Shown: positions 23,351-33,371 of the stretch, piece by piece
Layout of the letters: each line of letters begins with the position of its first letter
How positions within the stretch are numbered: position 1 is the stretch's first letter
Notes under the pieces: generated by a model
Databases searched by the model: none
Seen by the model: the letters and a program-made list of their open reading frames with translations, nothing else
What the model was told of the DNA's origin: nothing
Program-made: the position numbers and the translations under genes
Source of the DNA: Corynespora cassiicola
Taxonomy: Eukaryota > Ascomycota > Dothideomycetes > Pleosporales > Corynesporascaceae
Reading direction: 5' to 3'
Assembly: GCA_022059125.1 (NCBI GenBank)
Contig: JAEUWY010000004.1
Location: 4,562,838 to 4,626,837, forward strand
Length of the DNA: 64,000 bases

Positions 23351-25193
23351 CTACATTGCAACATGCAAGCGACTGCGCTTCCGAATAGCTGTGCCATATC
23401 TGAACAAGACCCAAGGAATAGGTAGCATGAGAAGCGACAAAAAACCCAAAAGGCTATTAGTCCACCCAATACCAAGAGCCTCGTACACTGCAAGATCGTT
23501 AGATACCTGAGAAAACTAGGGGCTACAAACAGCTCACTCTGTACTGTAAAAAGAGGAAAGACTCCACCCAGGATATAGCGAATGATTCCATTTGCGGCAA
23601 GAGCCGATGCCCCGTTTGCGGCCCCATAGACATCTGTCTGGTACAATGTCGAGGAGCCCTTAAAGATCAGACGTTAAAGGAGTGTTGCTTTGATTACTGC
23701 GCAGATGTGAGAGACTTACAAACAAGCAAACATTTCCCCAACCAAACGGTATGGCTGCCACGACCGGCACGGCCCAGTGAAAGCCGTGGTGCGCCGTCCA
23801 ACCAAACCAGAAGAGCCCGATGGGCAGACCAATACTGCCCAACATTGAAGAATACAGCCTGTGCTCTGGTCTGGCGTACTTGGCCCCATCTCTGACTGCC
23901 TGTTCGTGCTTCTTTACATATATCTTTCTGTCAATGATGACAATGGTAATGCTAGCAAGCACAGTCCCCAGAGCTATCGCGAGGAATGTCATCCCCACTT
24001 GCGATGGGGAGAAGAAATAAGGAGCCTGGGAGAAAACAAAAGGGAAAGCTGCAAAGAAGCAGTAAATCACTGCAAAATTGAAACCAGCATAGAGAGCAAA
24101 TAAGAAGACAACGGCCTACGTAGTGTTAGAGTTTTCGACATGTATGCTGATCGGACTTGGTACCTCAGTCAGAAGCATGTGCACCGGTCTGGTGGTCATG
24201 TATACGAGTGTAGCTACTATCGAGCGGGTTGGTGGAGGTGGCCGAATGCCCAGTTTTCGTGCTCGTCGACGCAGAATGGCGGGCTTATAGGTTTCTTTGC
24301 CGAGCAGCAAAAGGATGAATACAGGTAGATTTATCAAAACGACGAGCCATTGCGTCCATCGCCAGCTAGCATACTGCACCAAGAATCCTCCCGCAAAGGC
24401 TCTACATGAGTGTCAGTCACTCCATCAAAATTATGCTCAAGGACTCACCCGAGTGAAGGACCAAGGAAGCCGCTCGAGAAGAAAACATTGGCGGATATGG
24501 CTCGCAATTGTGGCTCAAATACGTCGGCATTAGTTCCACCGGTGACAGCCATCACCGGACTACCAACAAAACCAGCAAAAAAGCGACAGACTAGTAGGCT
24601 TCCTATGTTCTTTGAGAAAGCAGCGCCTAGCATGAAAAGCATGAAGACAGGACATGTTGCAACGTAGATGACCTTGCGACCATATTGCTCTGACAACGGA
24701 GCTGAGATGATTGGGCCGAACACAAGGCCCATCATATACACAGTCAAGGACACCAGGGCAAGGGTGCGTGAAACGCCAAGCTCTGACATCAAGTCAGGCA
24801 CTGCAGGAGTTATGACCGAAGTCCCGAAAGTGCTGGGAGATGTAAGCAAAACTGCTCAAGTGAAGCAGTAAAGTCAAGTACAACGTTGCTAACAGGTGGC
24901 CCTGACACTTACATTGAGAAGCAGAAGACAGCTGGGACTAGAATGTGGTAAGCACGTTGCCACATTGGCCAGTTCTGAGGATTATCTGGGTCATCTGGCC
25001 CATTCCAATCCGTCAAGGAAGCGTGATTAGTATCGTGTGCTCGCTTCTCATCGTCCGACATTGGAGTACCGACAGACTGATCTCGTGAGTCAATTTTGAT
25101 CGATGTTGTTGTTCGCTCTAGATCCTTCGTCCCTGGATCCTGCAGCGCATCGCTCGTAGATGCTGGGGTGAAGAATTCAGTTGATCTGTCCAT
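23351..25193 (-). CDS. MFS transporter (DHA1-type), 6 exons, 518 aa
   Basis: Exons 25193-24913, 24832-24449, 24401-24164, 24115-23720, 23658-23538 and 23487-23351 all close in frame with GT-AG introns. The ATG at 25193 is the first in frame (the open frame upstream has only TTG). The cytosolic N-terminus of about 95 residues ends in the signature PDDPDNPQNWP. About twelve membrane segments follow, with the loop motif GPIISAPLSEQYGRKVIY, the exit motif VCRFFAGFVGSPVMAVTGG and a central loop with KPAILRRRARKLG. The last exon supplies the final helix and a basic tail. This is the DHA1 drug:H+ antiporter-like branch found in many fungal clusters. At the end of the hydroxyquinol cluster, it likely imports the aromatic acid or exports a toxic phenol. 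The acceptor of exon 2 has an alternative 21 nt upstream. Confidence 0.88.
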
Positions 25194-25909
25194 AGTGACT
25201 GAGGATCGACTCCCCCGCTTTTTTTGATGGGGAACAAGCGGGCGGTCGTCGCGAAGTTCGAAGGTGATGGTGCGGACATTGCTTTCCAAGCCAACTTGAT
25301 ATACCTGATGGGACTTGTTGGGAATAAGGTCGCTCCGACTTGGCGATCTGGGGACATTTTCCGGTTGTGATCCGTCTTTGCGAATGGGGATCTATCGTCT
25401 TGCTTGCTTGTGTTGGTTCAGAGCAGTTGTGGTGGGGCGCGTTTGCAGTTAAGTTTCGGTAGCCACGGACTCGTACCAAAGACCGTGTCCATCGCAAACA
25501 TCAAACTCCATGGTTGCTCATACCGTGAAAAAGCAATTGTGATATTTGATTCCCAGAACCAATGGCCAAAGGGTGTTGTCAATAGTGGGTGCGACGTGTC
25601 TCCATCCCACCGTTCATCGTGGATGTTCACGCAGGGAGCAGGCAGATTGTAGATTGAAAGGGAACGAGATCTTCATCATTGCATTCGTGGCTGCATGGCA
25701 ATCTCCACTATATCAGATTGGGACTAGATAGTAGCATTATACGAAATCATGACGCGCGGCTGAGAAAGTCACAAGAACACAGCGGTGGGATGCTAAAGCG
25801 TAGACTCGGTTTCGCTCCTAGTGCCTGCCAGTCTTGGCAGTAGACCCCCACCGCGACCGGAGCTTGGGGTCCTCCACACTAGGCTTCTCAGAACCTCCGC
25901 ACAACCATC
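25194..25909. promoter_or_regulatory. Divergent promoter region, transporter / EVE-domain gene
   Basis: 716 bases with no supported gene, holding the transporter promoter on the left and that of the EVE-domain gene on the right. The region marks the right edge of the catabolic cluster. Confidence 0.4.
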
Positions 25910-26857
25910 ATGGCCGGCACGCGCAGATCGACGCGTCAAACGACATCCACCGCGCTCAGATACGCCGAGTCAAGCTCGGAGGACGAAAAGCCGAAGCGCA
26001 ATGGCAAGAAAGCGACGCGTCAGAAGCGCGCTCGAATCGACGACCCCGACGATGTAGACGCCCCAAGCCCACCTCCACCCAAGAAAGCCGCGAGAGCGTC
26101 CTCAAAATCCAAATCCAAATCCAAATCCAAATCCAGACCAAAGGCTTCTCCAGCTCCAGAACTGGCCGCAGACCCCGAGTCCCCCAAGCCCGCCAAGAGA
26201 ACCGCCGTCCCGCCACCCGTACCTTCTTCAGACAGCAATCGCGACGCCGACGGCCACCAAGAAGTCTTTTGGCTCCTCAAGGCCGAGCCCCTCCCACGTT
26301 ATGAAAATGGCGTCAATGTCGCCTTCTCCATCGACGACCTGCGCAAGTGCACCGAGCCCGAGCCCTGGTCCGGCGTGCGCAACCCACAAGCCCGGAACAA
26401 CATGCAGGCAATGCGCAAGGGCGACCTGGGCTTCTTTTATCACAGCAATGCAAAGCCGAGTGGCGTGGTGGGGATACTGAGAGTCGTCGAGGAAGCCAAG
26501 ATCGATGAGTCGGCGTTTGACCCCAAGGATCCCTATCATGACCCCAAGAGCGATCGCGAGAAGCCAAAGTGGTTTTGCGTCGGGGTGGAGTTTGTGGAGA
26601 AGTTTGGTGAGGTGGTGGATTTGGCTACGATAAAGGGCTACGCCGGGAAGGGGGGACCATTGGAGAGCATGCAATTGGTGACACTCTCGAGACTGAGTGT
26701 GTGTAGGGTGAGAAAGGAGGAGTGGGAGTTCGTATTGGGATTGGCAAAGAGGGAGGGTGGCAAACATGAGAAGGAAGAGATGACCAAGGACGAAAGGGAT
26801 GTCAAAGCAAAGGAAGAGAAGACGAGAGAGCATGAAAAAGAGGAGAAAGAGAACTGA
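25910..26857 (+). CDS. EVE-domain protein, thymocyte nuclear protein 1 (THYN1)-like, 315 aa
   Basis: Single exon. Residues 1-110 are a basic, nuclear-looking tail: TRRSTRQTTS, KRNGKKATRQKRAR, and a perfect Lys-Ser repeat (about residues 66-76) encoded by AAATCC units at 26104-26133. Residues about 118-280 form the EVE domain: VFWLLKAEP, then WSGVRNPQARNNMQAMRKGD, LGFFYHSNAKPSGVVGILRV and PKWFCVGVEFV, all conserved in the THYN1/EVE family. The EVE fold is PUA-like and is thought to read modified bases in DNA or RNA. The acidic/basic C-terminus ends in KEEKEN. Normally a conserved single-copy gene, it lies between two accessory regions. Function in fungi is not established. Confidence 0.9.
   Translation: MAGTRRSTRQTTSTALRYAESSSEDEKPKRNGKKATRQKRARIDDPDDVDAPSPPPPKKAARASSKSKSKSKSKSRPKASPAPELAADPESPKPAKRTAVPPPVPSSDSNRDADGHQEVFWLLKAEPLPRYENGVNVAFSIDDLRKCTEPEPWSGVRNPQARNNMQAMRKGDLGFFYHSNAKPSGVVGILRVVEEAKIDESAFDPKDPYHDPKSDREKPKWFCVGVEFVEKFGEVVDLATIKGYAGKGGPLESMQLVTLSRLSVCRVRKEEWEFVLGLAKREGGKHEKEEMTKDERDVKAKEEKTREHEKEEKEN
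26104..26133 (+). repeat. AAATCC hexamer microsatellite inside the EVE-domain gene
   Basis: Five head-to-tail copies of AAATCC (slightly imperfect at the edges) encode a Lys-Ser dipeptide repeat in the disordered N-terminal tail. Hexamer units keep the frame whatever the copy number. Confidence 0.8.
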
Positions 26858-27029
26858 ATGGTCTCATGAATTGAATACATCAATTTACCAGCCTATATAT
26901 GATCATCTACAGCATATGTAGGCCTCCACTTGTTGGGATCTTCGCTGGACCACAAAGCAAGGAGAGCCCTGGGGCCAGGGACTAGGCTCAAAGATGCTCG
27001 CAATCCGGACCAGACCTCATCGTTCCCCG

Positions 27030-28870
27030 CTAGAAGCCAGCATACTTTATGAAATCGGCCGAGTTGATGAAAGCACACCGTTCCCTCAACTGCTGCACCC
27101 TCATCTCCTCGGTGCTATCCGGCCCATCGAAAGCCGTATATCCCTCCCTCGATCCTCCTATAACCATCGCATATGTATAACCCGCCCGCGGCGCCGAATA
27201 CTCATGAGTATGGGAGAAGAAGGATTCCCGCCAGCTGTCGATTCCATATTCGTTAGGGTTCGCGAACCAAACAAAGTCAATCCACCAGGAAGGCGCGCGG
27301 CCTGCGAGGTCATAGTCCGGTCGTGTTGGGTTGAATGGGTAGCCTGAAACATTGTAATGCGAGAGATTGCCGAATATGTAGGCGAACTCGGAAGTGTGGA
27401 CGACTCCCAGGTGCGAAATGTTGTAAAGCGACTCAAGGATCGGATCCAGCATGGTCTGGTTGAAGTCGTACATGTAAACGTGGTTATTTCTCTTGTGCAT
27501 GGCTTCGGCGAGGTAGACGGGCTCGCAGACCATCAAGATGTCTCTGAAGATGCGTGCCGCACGATAGAACTCGGCCGTCAAGTTTGTGCCAGGCGGGGGC
27601 TCGAAGTCCTGAACGGGGTACATTGCCAGAAGGCTCTCGCGGACAAAATCAGGCAAACGAGGCAGATAACTGGCAATGAACCTGTTTGTATCGGCATCGG
27701 TCTTGATGCTTACGTCCGTGTAAAAGTTCAAATCGCCATCCGCCCAGCCGAACATGTAGGTCGCGTTTCCGAAACGGCCCTCGTCGATGAGTTGCGATGG
27801 CGGGGCCGGAAGGAAGTCTCCATCGACAGTGGGAAGCCAGATATCGCCAATGTTGTGGTCTATGTCCCCCGTGTAAGTGGCCAGAGAGGCATTCATCAAG
27901 GTGTATGTGTCCAGGTTGCGCAAGCATGCTATGGTCTCCGGAGAGTGGAGGAATGTAGCGTTGCAGCCAACATGGTCGACGAGACTTGCCATGGCATTTT
28001 TGGTGAAGTTGCCAGTGATGCCAGGCTCCAGGGCTTGAGATTGACATATACCACGCTGGTAGGGGAGGGGTTTAGTACCACCATAGGCGAGAAGTTGCAA
28101 CCCCACGGCCAAGCCTCCTGAGGATTGTCCGTGGATGGTAATCTTGTCCGGATTGCCGCCAAATGCGGCGATGTGATGACGAACCCACTCGATGGCCAAG
28201 CGTTGGTCGCGCAAGCCCGCGTTTCCGCTTCCCTCCTCTTTCAAGCTCTCTGATTGAGCAAACCCGAAGACTATCCAGCATCAGTGAGAAGCCCGACAGA
28301 AGGCAAAGGCGGCCCATCTTACATCCTAGGCGATAGTTTATGGCCACGTGAATGATGGGGGCGCCGTCTTTTATTGACTTCAACACGAGGCCGTCGGGCA
28401 CGTGAGTGGGCTCATTGTTGGATCCGACCCAGAAGCTGCCTGCATATCTGTCAGTGATGATGCCGTGCCCATTCCAGCCAGAAGAGCACACCTCCGTGGA
28501 TCCACACCAGGACAGGCAACGGTATGCCTAGCAGTGACGAAGGGTTTGCTGGACGCACGATGTTGAGGTTCAAGCAGTCTTCAGAGAAGGCAGTGATGTT
28601 GGCCAGGGTGAGTGGAGCATACCACTGGCCGTATTGCTGAGGGCATGCGATGCCGGGCCTAGTCGCATCGATGGTGGTGCCGGGTTCATGCACGACGGGC
28701 CGGGGTGGCTTGAACCTGTTGCAACCACCCGTGTCCTGAGCATATGGAATGCCAGAGAAGACATCGAGGCCGTTTCGGTCGAAGCCAAGGTACTTGATGC
28801 CGTCCTGTTCGACGTGGAGAGCGGCAGCACCGCCGACGGGGGCAAGGATGGCGAGCGGGAGCCACTTCAT
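27030..28870 (-). CDS. Secreted type-B carboxylesterase/lipase, 3 exons, 578 aa
   Basis: Exons 28870-28492, 28439-28323 and 28270-27030; the second junction restores NYRLG-FFGF, a type-B carboxylesterase hallmark. The first 18 residues (MKWLPLAILAPVGGAAAL) are a signal peptide. GIPYAQ, the SEDCLNLNI motif, and the oxyanion-hole segment VLVWIHGGSFWVG follow in order. The nucleophile is Ser215 in GQSSGGLAVG. An acidic partner and a late histidine (HTSEFAYIFGN region) complete the triad as usual. Several N-x-S/T sequons fit an extracellular glycoprotein. It hydrolyses ester bonds in an unknown substrate, possibly plant or fungal esters. It is divergent from a Zn2Cys6/DUF3425 regulator at 29609, which might control it. 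Confidence 0.92.
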
Positions 28871-29608
28871 GGCTGCAGCAGAGCAGAGCGGGCGCCGAAG
28901 CGTGCTGTGTGAAGGGAATGGGATCGGAGGGGAGCCGGGGAGCCGGGGAGGCAAAAGCAAACGCGACTCGTTTGCGCCTGCCTTGGCTCCGGTTCGTGAT
29001 GGCAGCGCTGGCTCCCGTCCGACTGGGCAGGTCCGATGCCCGTGCCTGCCTGCTGGCGTTGATAACGGGGCTGCATGGCTGTGGGAAGCACATGCCGCTT
29101 TTGGACCATCAACACACGCACCACCCGGGCGTCGCAACGTCGTGCCAGGAGCCCTGGAGGCTACCTCGGCAGGCACCAGGCAGGTAGGCAAGGCTTCGCT
29201 CTCGTCGTGGACGGGCCTGCTCGCCTGCACTCACTCGGATTGCGGTGCTCCGGTAGCCCCATCTGCACTGCACCATGCCACCGTGCCAAGACACCATATG
29301 GCCGTGTCTGGACGGCATCAGGATAGACTTGTGCACCTGGGCACAGTGTCACGGCTGCGTGGGCACACGTGGTCGCCAGGCTGCACCGGGAGCTGGCCAG
29401 TCTCAGCAGCAAGTCGCAAGATTACATCATCATGACGGCTCCGCGGAGCAGAAATGAGGCCTTCGTCGGAGACGACCGGTCGGCTTCCTCGCACCAGCCG
29501 TGGGCGGCGTATATGGACCCCAAGGAGCCCATCCCGGCTTTGGTAGCCGCTCTGTTCGCATAGACTAGGCCGCTTTCGTGTCTTACACACGGCTACACAG
29601 CATCCATC
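28871..29608. promoter_or_regulatory. Bidirectional promoter, carboxylesterase / DUF3425 regulator
   Basis: 738 GC-rich bases between two start codons. Overlapping open frames on both strands have no recognisable domains. Expected to carry both promoters. Confidence 0.4.
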
Positions 29609-31348
29609 ATGTGGCAGCCCATCGCTCCCGCGGCCGGCCAGTCCAATGGGCGGAGCCAGCAGCCGCCTGCACTGAAGAAAGCTCGCAATGTTTCCGTCGC
29701 CTGTACGGAATGTCGAAAGTCAAAGACAAAGGTACAACGCATGCCCCATCCATCTCCATCCGAACCCACCACTGAGCTATTGGCAGTGCGATGGTGCACG
29801 GCCCCGCTGTTTGCGGTGCCGGCAGAATCAACAATCCTGCACCTGGGACGCTCCCGCGGGACTCACTAGATCTCAGCGCCTGAGATATCAAAAGGAGGCC
29901 AGATCCAAGAAATTGGAAGATTTGGAACAGCTTTTCGATTCATTGACCACCAGCTCCGAGGAAGAGGCCATAAACACCCTGAGGAAGCTCAGGACCGAGG
30001 CGAACACGCCATCAACGCAGAAAACTAGCCCAGACTCTTCAGAGTCGCCGCGTCCAATGCTTCCAGAGCCCCTTTTCAACATTCAGCAAGGGGACATCTC
30101 GCCAGCAGCCCCCGCGGGCCACGCCCCCCCTGCTTTCATTTCTTTGCATGGCAGTGAAGAGAATCAAGACTTTTTGTCGTTACTCTTCAAGCGCGACGAC
30201 TTTCTCGTCGACGAAACAGAGGAGCTCATGGACACTACATCGTTTGCCGAAACTATAGATCCCAGCCTTCTTCATCTAGTTGGCCACAATCCTTCTACAT
30301 TGGCATCGTCTCAAAATCATGCCATGGCTCCGACTACCAGAAATGCATATGAACCTCGCCACCCCGTGCCTACTCCTCTACAACACCGTCAGAGCACTGT
30401 AGCCATGATCAATCTTCACCCAAATTTTCAAAACTTGTTTGGAAACCTCCCCCTTTCCAATGCCCTAAAAGCCAATAACTATTCACCGCATGTCCAGCAA
30501 AACCAGATCAATAACCTCTCGGTCCCCATGTGGGCTATGAGGACAATTAATTCCAAACCACAGATGGGATCATCGCGGGACGCAATCACAGACATGTGCG
30601 AACAAGGGGCAAGAATGCTTCAGAATGGTATTCCGCTACAAACTGTGACTGGTATACATCCAAACATTGCTGCTCTGTATGACAAAGCAGAATTCAATAA
30701 ATCAAGTCCCCTGTCCAAGTGGGCCGCCAGTATGGTCCATAGTTCCAAGCTCAAAGGTCACACTCTCCCAAATGATGCAAATAGCCACATTGACACTCAG
30801 AAGGTTATGACTTCACTTGCTTCACCTCCATGTATATCTTTTGGTATCTGATGAGATGGATGATCTACCCATCGCCCGAAACTTACAGCGAAATGCCCGA
30901 ATGGTTGAGACCAACGTACGAGCTACCCCCCCCTCTCGCTTAGGCTGTGAGTCCTGACCTGTCATCAGACCAAATCAACTTTTTATGCCCCACAATTCGA
31001 TGTCAGATTTCATCGTCTGGCCTGCATTTCGAGAACTCACGGTGCAGCTTCCCTCGATGCAGGAGCGCCTTGGGTGGATGATGGAGATTTGCGTCAACAT
31101 TCGGTGCGATTGGCCGAGTACCACCGAACAAGCACTTACTCGAAACCTTTACACCGGCGATGTGGACCTTGATGATTCAGCAAAGGCATGTCTCCCTCTC
31201 CCTCTCTCTCTCTCTCTTAGGTGTACATCATCTAATACTATTCCAGCGGTTCATGTCCACGTTGACCGCATGGTCAGTTGCACCCACAATTCGCGACCAT
31301 GTACCGCAGGCCGACTCATATATGACCGTGAGAACTTCTGATTCCTAA
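29609..31348 (+). CDS. Zn2Cys6 transcription factor with C-terminal DUF3425-like domain, 5 exons, 508 aa
   Basis: Exons 29609-29731, 29787-30756, 30801-30915, 30969-31185 and 31247-31348. The first junction splits the zinc cluster and restores ACTECRKSKTK-CDGARPRC with LRCRQNQQSC after it. A basic, helix-prone stretch (RSQRLRYQKEARSKKLEDLEQL) follows, then a long disordered region. The 44-nt intron at 30757 is required: it shifts the frame into MYIFWYLMRWMIYPSPETYSEMPEWLRPT, the core of the DUF3425 domain, continued by PNQLFMPHNSMSDFIVWPAFRE and NIRCDW. The last intron (31186-31246) starts with GC instead of GT (AAAG then GCATGT) and is filled with CT repeats; no GT alternative keeps the frame. 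DUF3425 is most often paired with bZIP domains, less often with Zn2Cys6. Target unknown; the divergent carboxylesterase is a candidate. Confidence 0.82.
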
Positions 31349-32333
31349 AGGAGGTATGCAAAGATTATTCTTACAATATTAAGTGGTCAACACTAGCTTT
31401 CTGTAACCAAGTGGTTTCGTTGGCAAACGTAATCATTATGGGATGTTCGCTTTCATATGTTTAGATAACACTTTTGAGTATGCAGGCCCTATCTATTTCC
31501 ACTCCCTTTCCGTGAACGATTATCAAGCTGCATACAATCTTCTAGCTGTGAACATGATACATTCACATGAGGGATCAAGGACATTGTCTCGGCGGAAAAA
31601 GTTGTTGCGCGATGGAGCCTGGAGAAGGACTGCCTATCGCGATTTGGTACCAAAAAAGACTACGCCCGTAGAAAGCACAGCATACACCACGGAGATGGCT
31701 TTTCAATGATTTTTTTGGTCGGCATGCCCACATTTTCAGATCCTTTTGCTGTTGTCGTCAGAAAGGATGTCGGGACAGTGTCAAAAACGAGCTCCAGTAT
31801 TATTAGTAAGACTGTTGATTAGGCAGCCTCGGATTCCGGAATTCCGTACTCAAGACGTGCATGGAAGTACCACTAGAGTATCGGAGATTAGCATTTTAAA
31901 TCTCATGACTATGTAATCGCGCATTGTTGTTTATGTGGGCCAAGTTTGAAGCGCAAGATTTCGTCCGGAGATAGCTGCCTAGTAACCCAAAGTGGATCAC
32001 TGCGGTTGAAACACAACAAAACAGGCACGGGACCAATCCAAGCAAGTCAGCTAGGCCCAAACAGGTGCATTTCACGGGCCAAGTCTAATCTTGGGCGATG
32101 CTGGATATCGACGTAGCGTACATTTCTGACATTCGGCCCGACCTGCGAAAAGGTCAGAATACACAACCAACATCCATCTTCTAGCTCCATATCTCAATGA
32201 TGCAATTGCTTATGGATCTTGAAAATCAGATCAGCCGCTATAAAAGAGCCTGCAGAATTCTTCAAACGACTGTTCATCACAGAATCTTCAAACCATTTCC
32301 ACACAAACCCCTCGCTACTTTGAAATTCACATT
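31349..32333. other. Intergenic stretch
   Basis: 985 bases with no supported gene. A short plus-strand open frame at 31.4-31.7 kb has no domain and no good start context. The last 150 bases, with C/A-rich runs, are the presumed promoter and leader of the dehydrogenase at 32334. Confidence 0.35.
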
Positions 32334-33371
32334 ATGGCTACCAACGCATCCTTTGACGCAAAAACCGGCGGCTTGGAAGTTGCCGACGCCTATTCTGCCC
32401 AAATCTCTGGAAAAACTATTCTCATCACCGGTGTCTCTCCTGGGGGAATAGGTGAGGCTACTGCTCGTGCATTCGCGCGCGGTGGTGCATCCCTCATCAT
32501 CGCGACGGGTCGGAGCAAAAGCCGAGTTGAAGATTTAACCAAGAAAATCCATGCCGAATACCCATCCACAAAGTTTCGCAACATCGTCCTCGACCTCGCC
32601 TCCCTCAAAGATGTTCGCCGCGCTGCCAACGAGATTCTCGACGACGGTTCCATCGACAAGATCGACATCCTCGTCACCAACGCCGGCAGCCAGTTCGGCA
32701 ACGCGGAGCGCGAGCTCACCGTGGACGGAATCGAGACGCATTTCGGCGCAAACCACCTGGGCCATTTCTTCCTGGTCAAGCTGCTCTTCCCACGGCTTCG
32801 CGCCGCCGCCAAAGTGAACCCGCCCGGCGCGACACGTGTGATCTCCGTGAGCAGCGAAGCAACATCTTTCAGCCCCATCCGATTCAGGGACTGGAACTTT
32901 GACTGCGACAAGGAACTTCCAGACGATGAGAAGCCAAACTGGCCAGTCCTCTACCAGTACTTTAAATTGGCCGAAACCTCGAAATTCGACCCTTACGTTG
33001 CGTATGGGCAAAGCAAGACTGCCAATGCTCTCTTGGCAGTCCAGCTCAATAAGCTATTTTCTAAAGAGGGGATTTATTCATTTGCAATCCACCCGGGAGG
33101 TGTGAGGAGCACGGCGGGGATTAGTGTAATCAAAAACGCGCCGACGGAAGACCAAAGAGCAGCACTTGAGCAGATCCTTTGGAAGACCATTGATCAAGGA
33201 TCTTCGACCACATTGGTGGCAGCTTCGGATCCCGAATTGAGTCCAGAGAAGGGGGTGTGGCTTGCTGATAATAAGTTCGCTGAGCCAGCTGAGTGGGCGG
33301 TGGATGAGAAAAAGGCTGAGAGGCTGTGGAAGCTCTCCGAAGATATCATTGCTGAGAAGCTGGGCCACTAA
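32334..33371 (+). CDS. Short-chain dehydrogenase/reductase, 345 aa
   Basis: Single exon with ATG in good context (ATTATGG). NAD(P)-binding Rossmann fold with the cofactor motif ITGVSPGGIGEATA near residues 31-44, the structural NAG (LVTNAGSQFG) near 118, and the active-site serine in VISVSSEAT. The catalytic Tyr-x-x-x-Lys is YGQSK, with the downstream HPGGVRST that positions the cofactor. The motif pattern matches the retinol-dehydrogenase/WW-oxidoreductase-like group common in ascomycetes, often annotated only as oxidoreductase. No signal peptide or membrane helix. Substrate unknown. Neighbours are unrelated, so there is no pathway clue. Confidence 0.9.
   Translation: MATNASFDAKTGGLEVADAYSAQISGKTILITGVSPGGIGEATARAFARGGASLIIATGRSKSRVEDLTKKIHAEYPSTKFRNIVLDLASLKDVRRAANEILDDGSIDKIDILVTNAGSQFGNAERELTVDGIETHFGANHLGHFFLVKLLFPRLRAAAKVNPPGATRVISVSSEATSFSPIRFRDWNFDCDKELPDDEKPNWPVLYQYFKLAETSKFDPYVAYGQSKTANALLAVQLNKLFSKEGIYSFAIHPGGVRSTAGISVIKNAPTEDQRAALEQILWKTIDQGSSTTLVAASDPELSPEKGVWLADNKFAEPAEWAVDEKKAERLWKLSEDIIAEKLGH

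Noticed and set aside
27357..28121. Plus-strand frame of 254 codons
   Set aside because: Antisense to the carboxylesterase, whose motifs and splice phases are unambiguous.
28749..29435. Plus-strand frame of 228 codons
   Set aside because: Half overlaps the first exon of the carboxylesterase; the rest is GC-rich promoter, with no domain.
31443..31709. Plus-strand frame of 88 codons downstream of the DUF3425 regulator
   Set aside because: No homology, weak start context, no splice link to the regulator.
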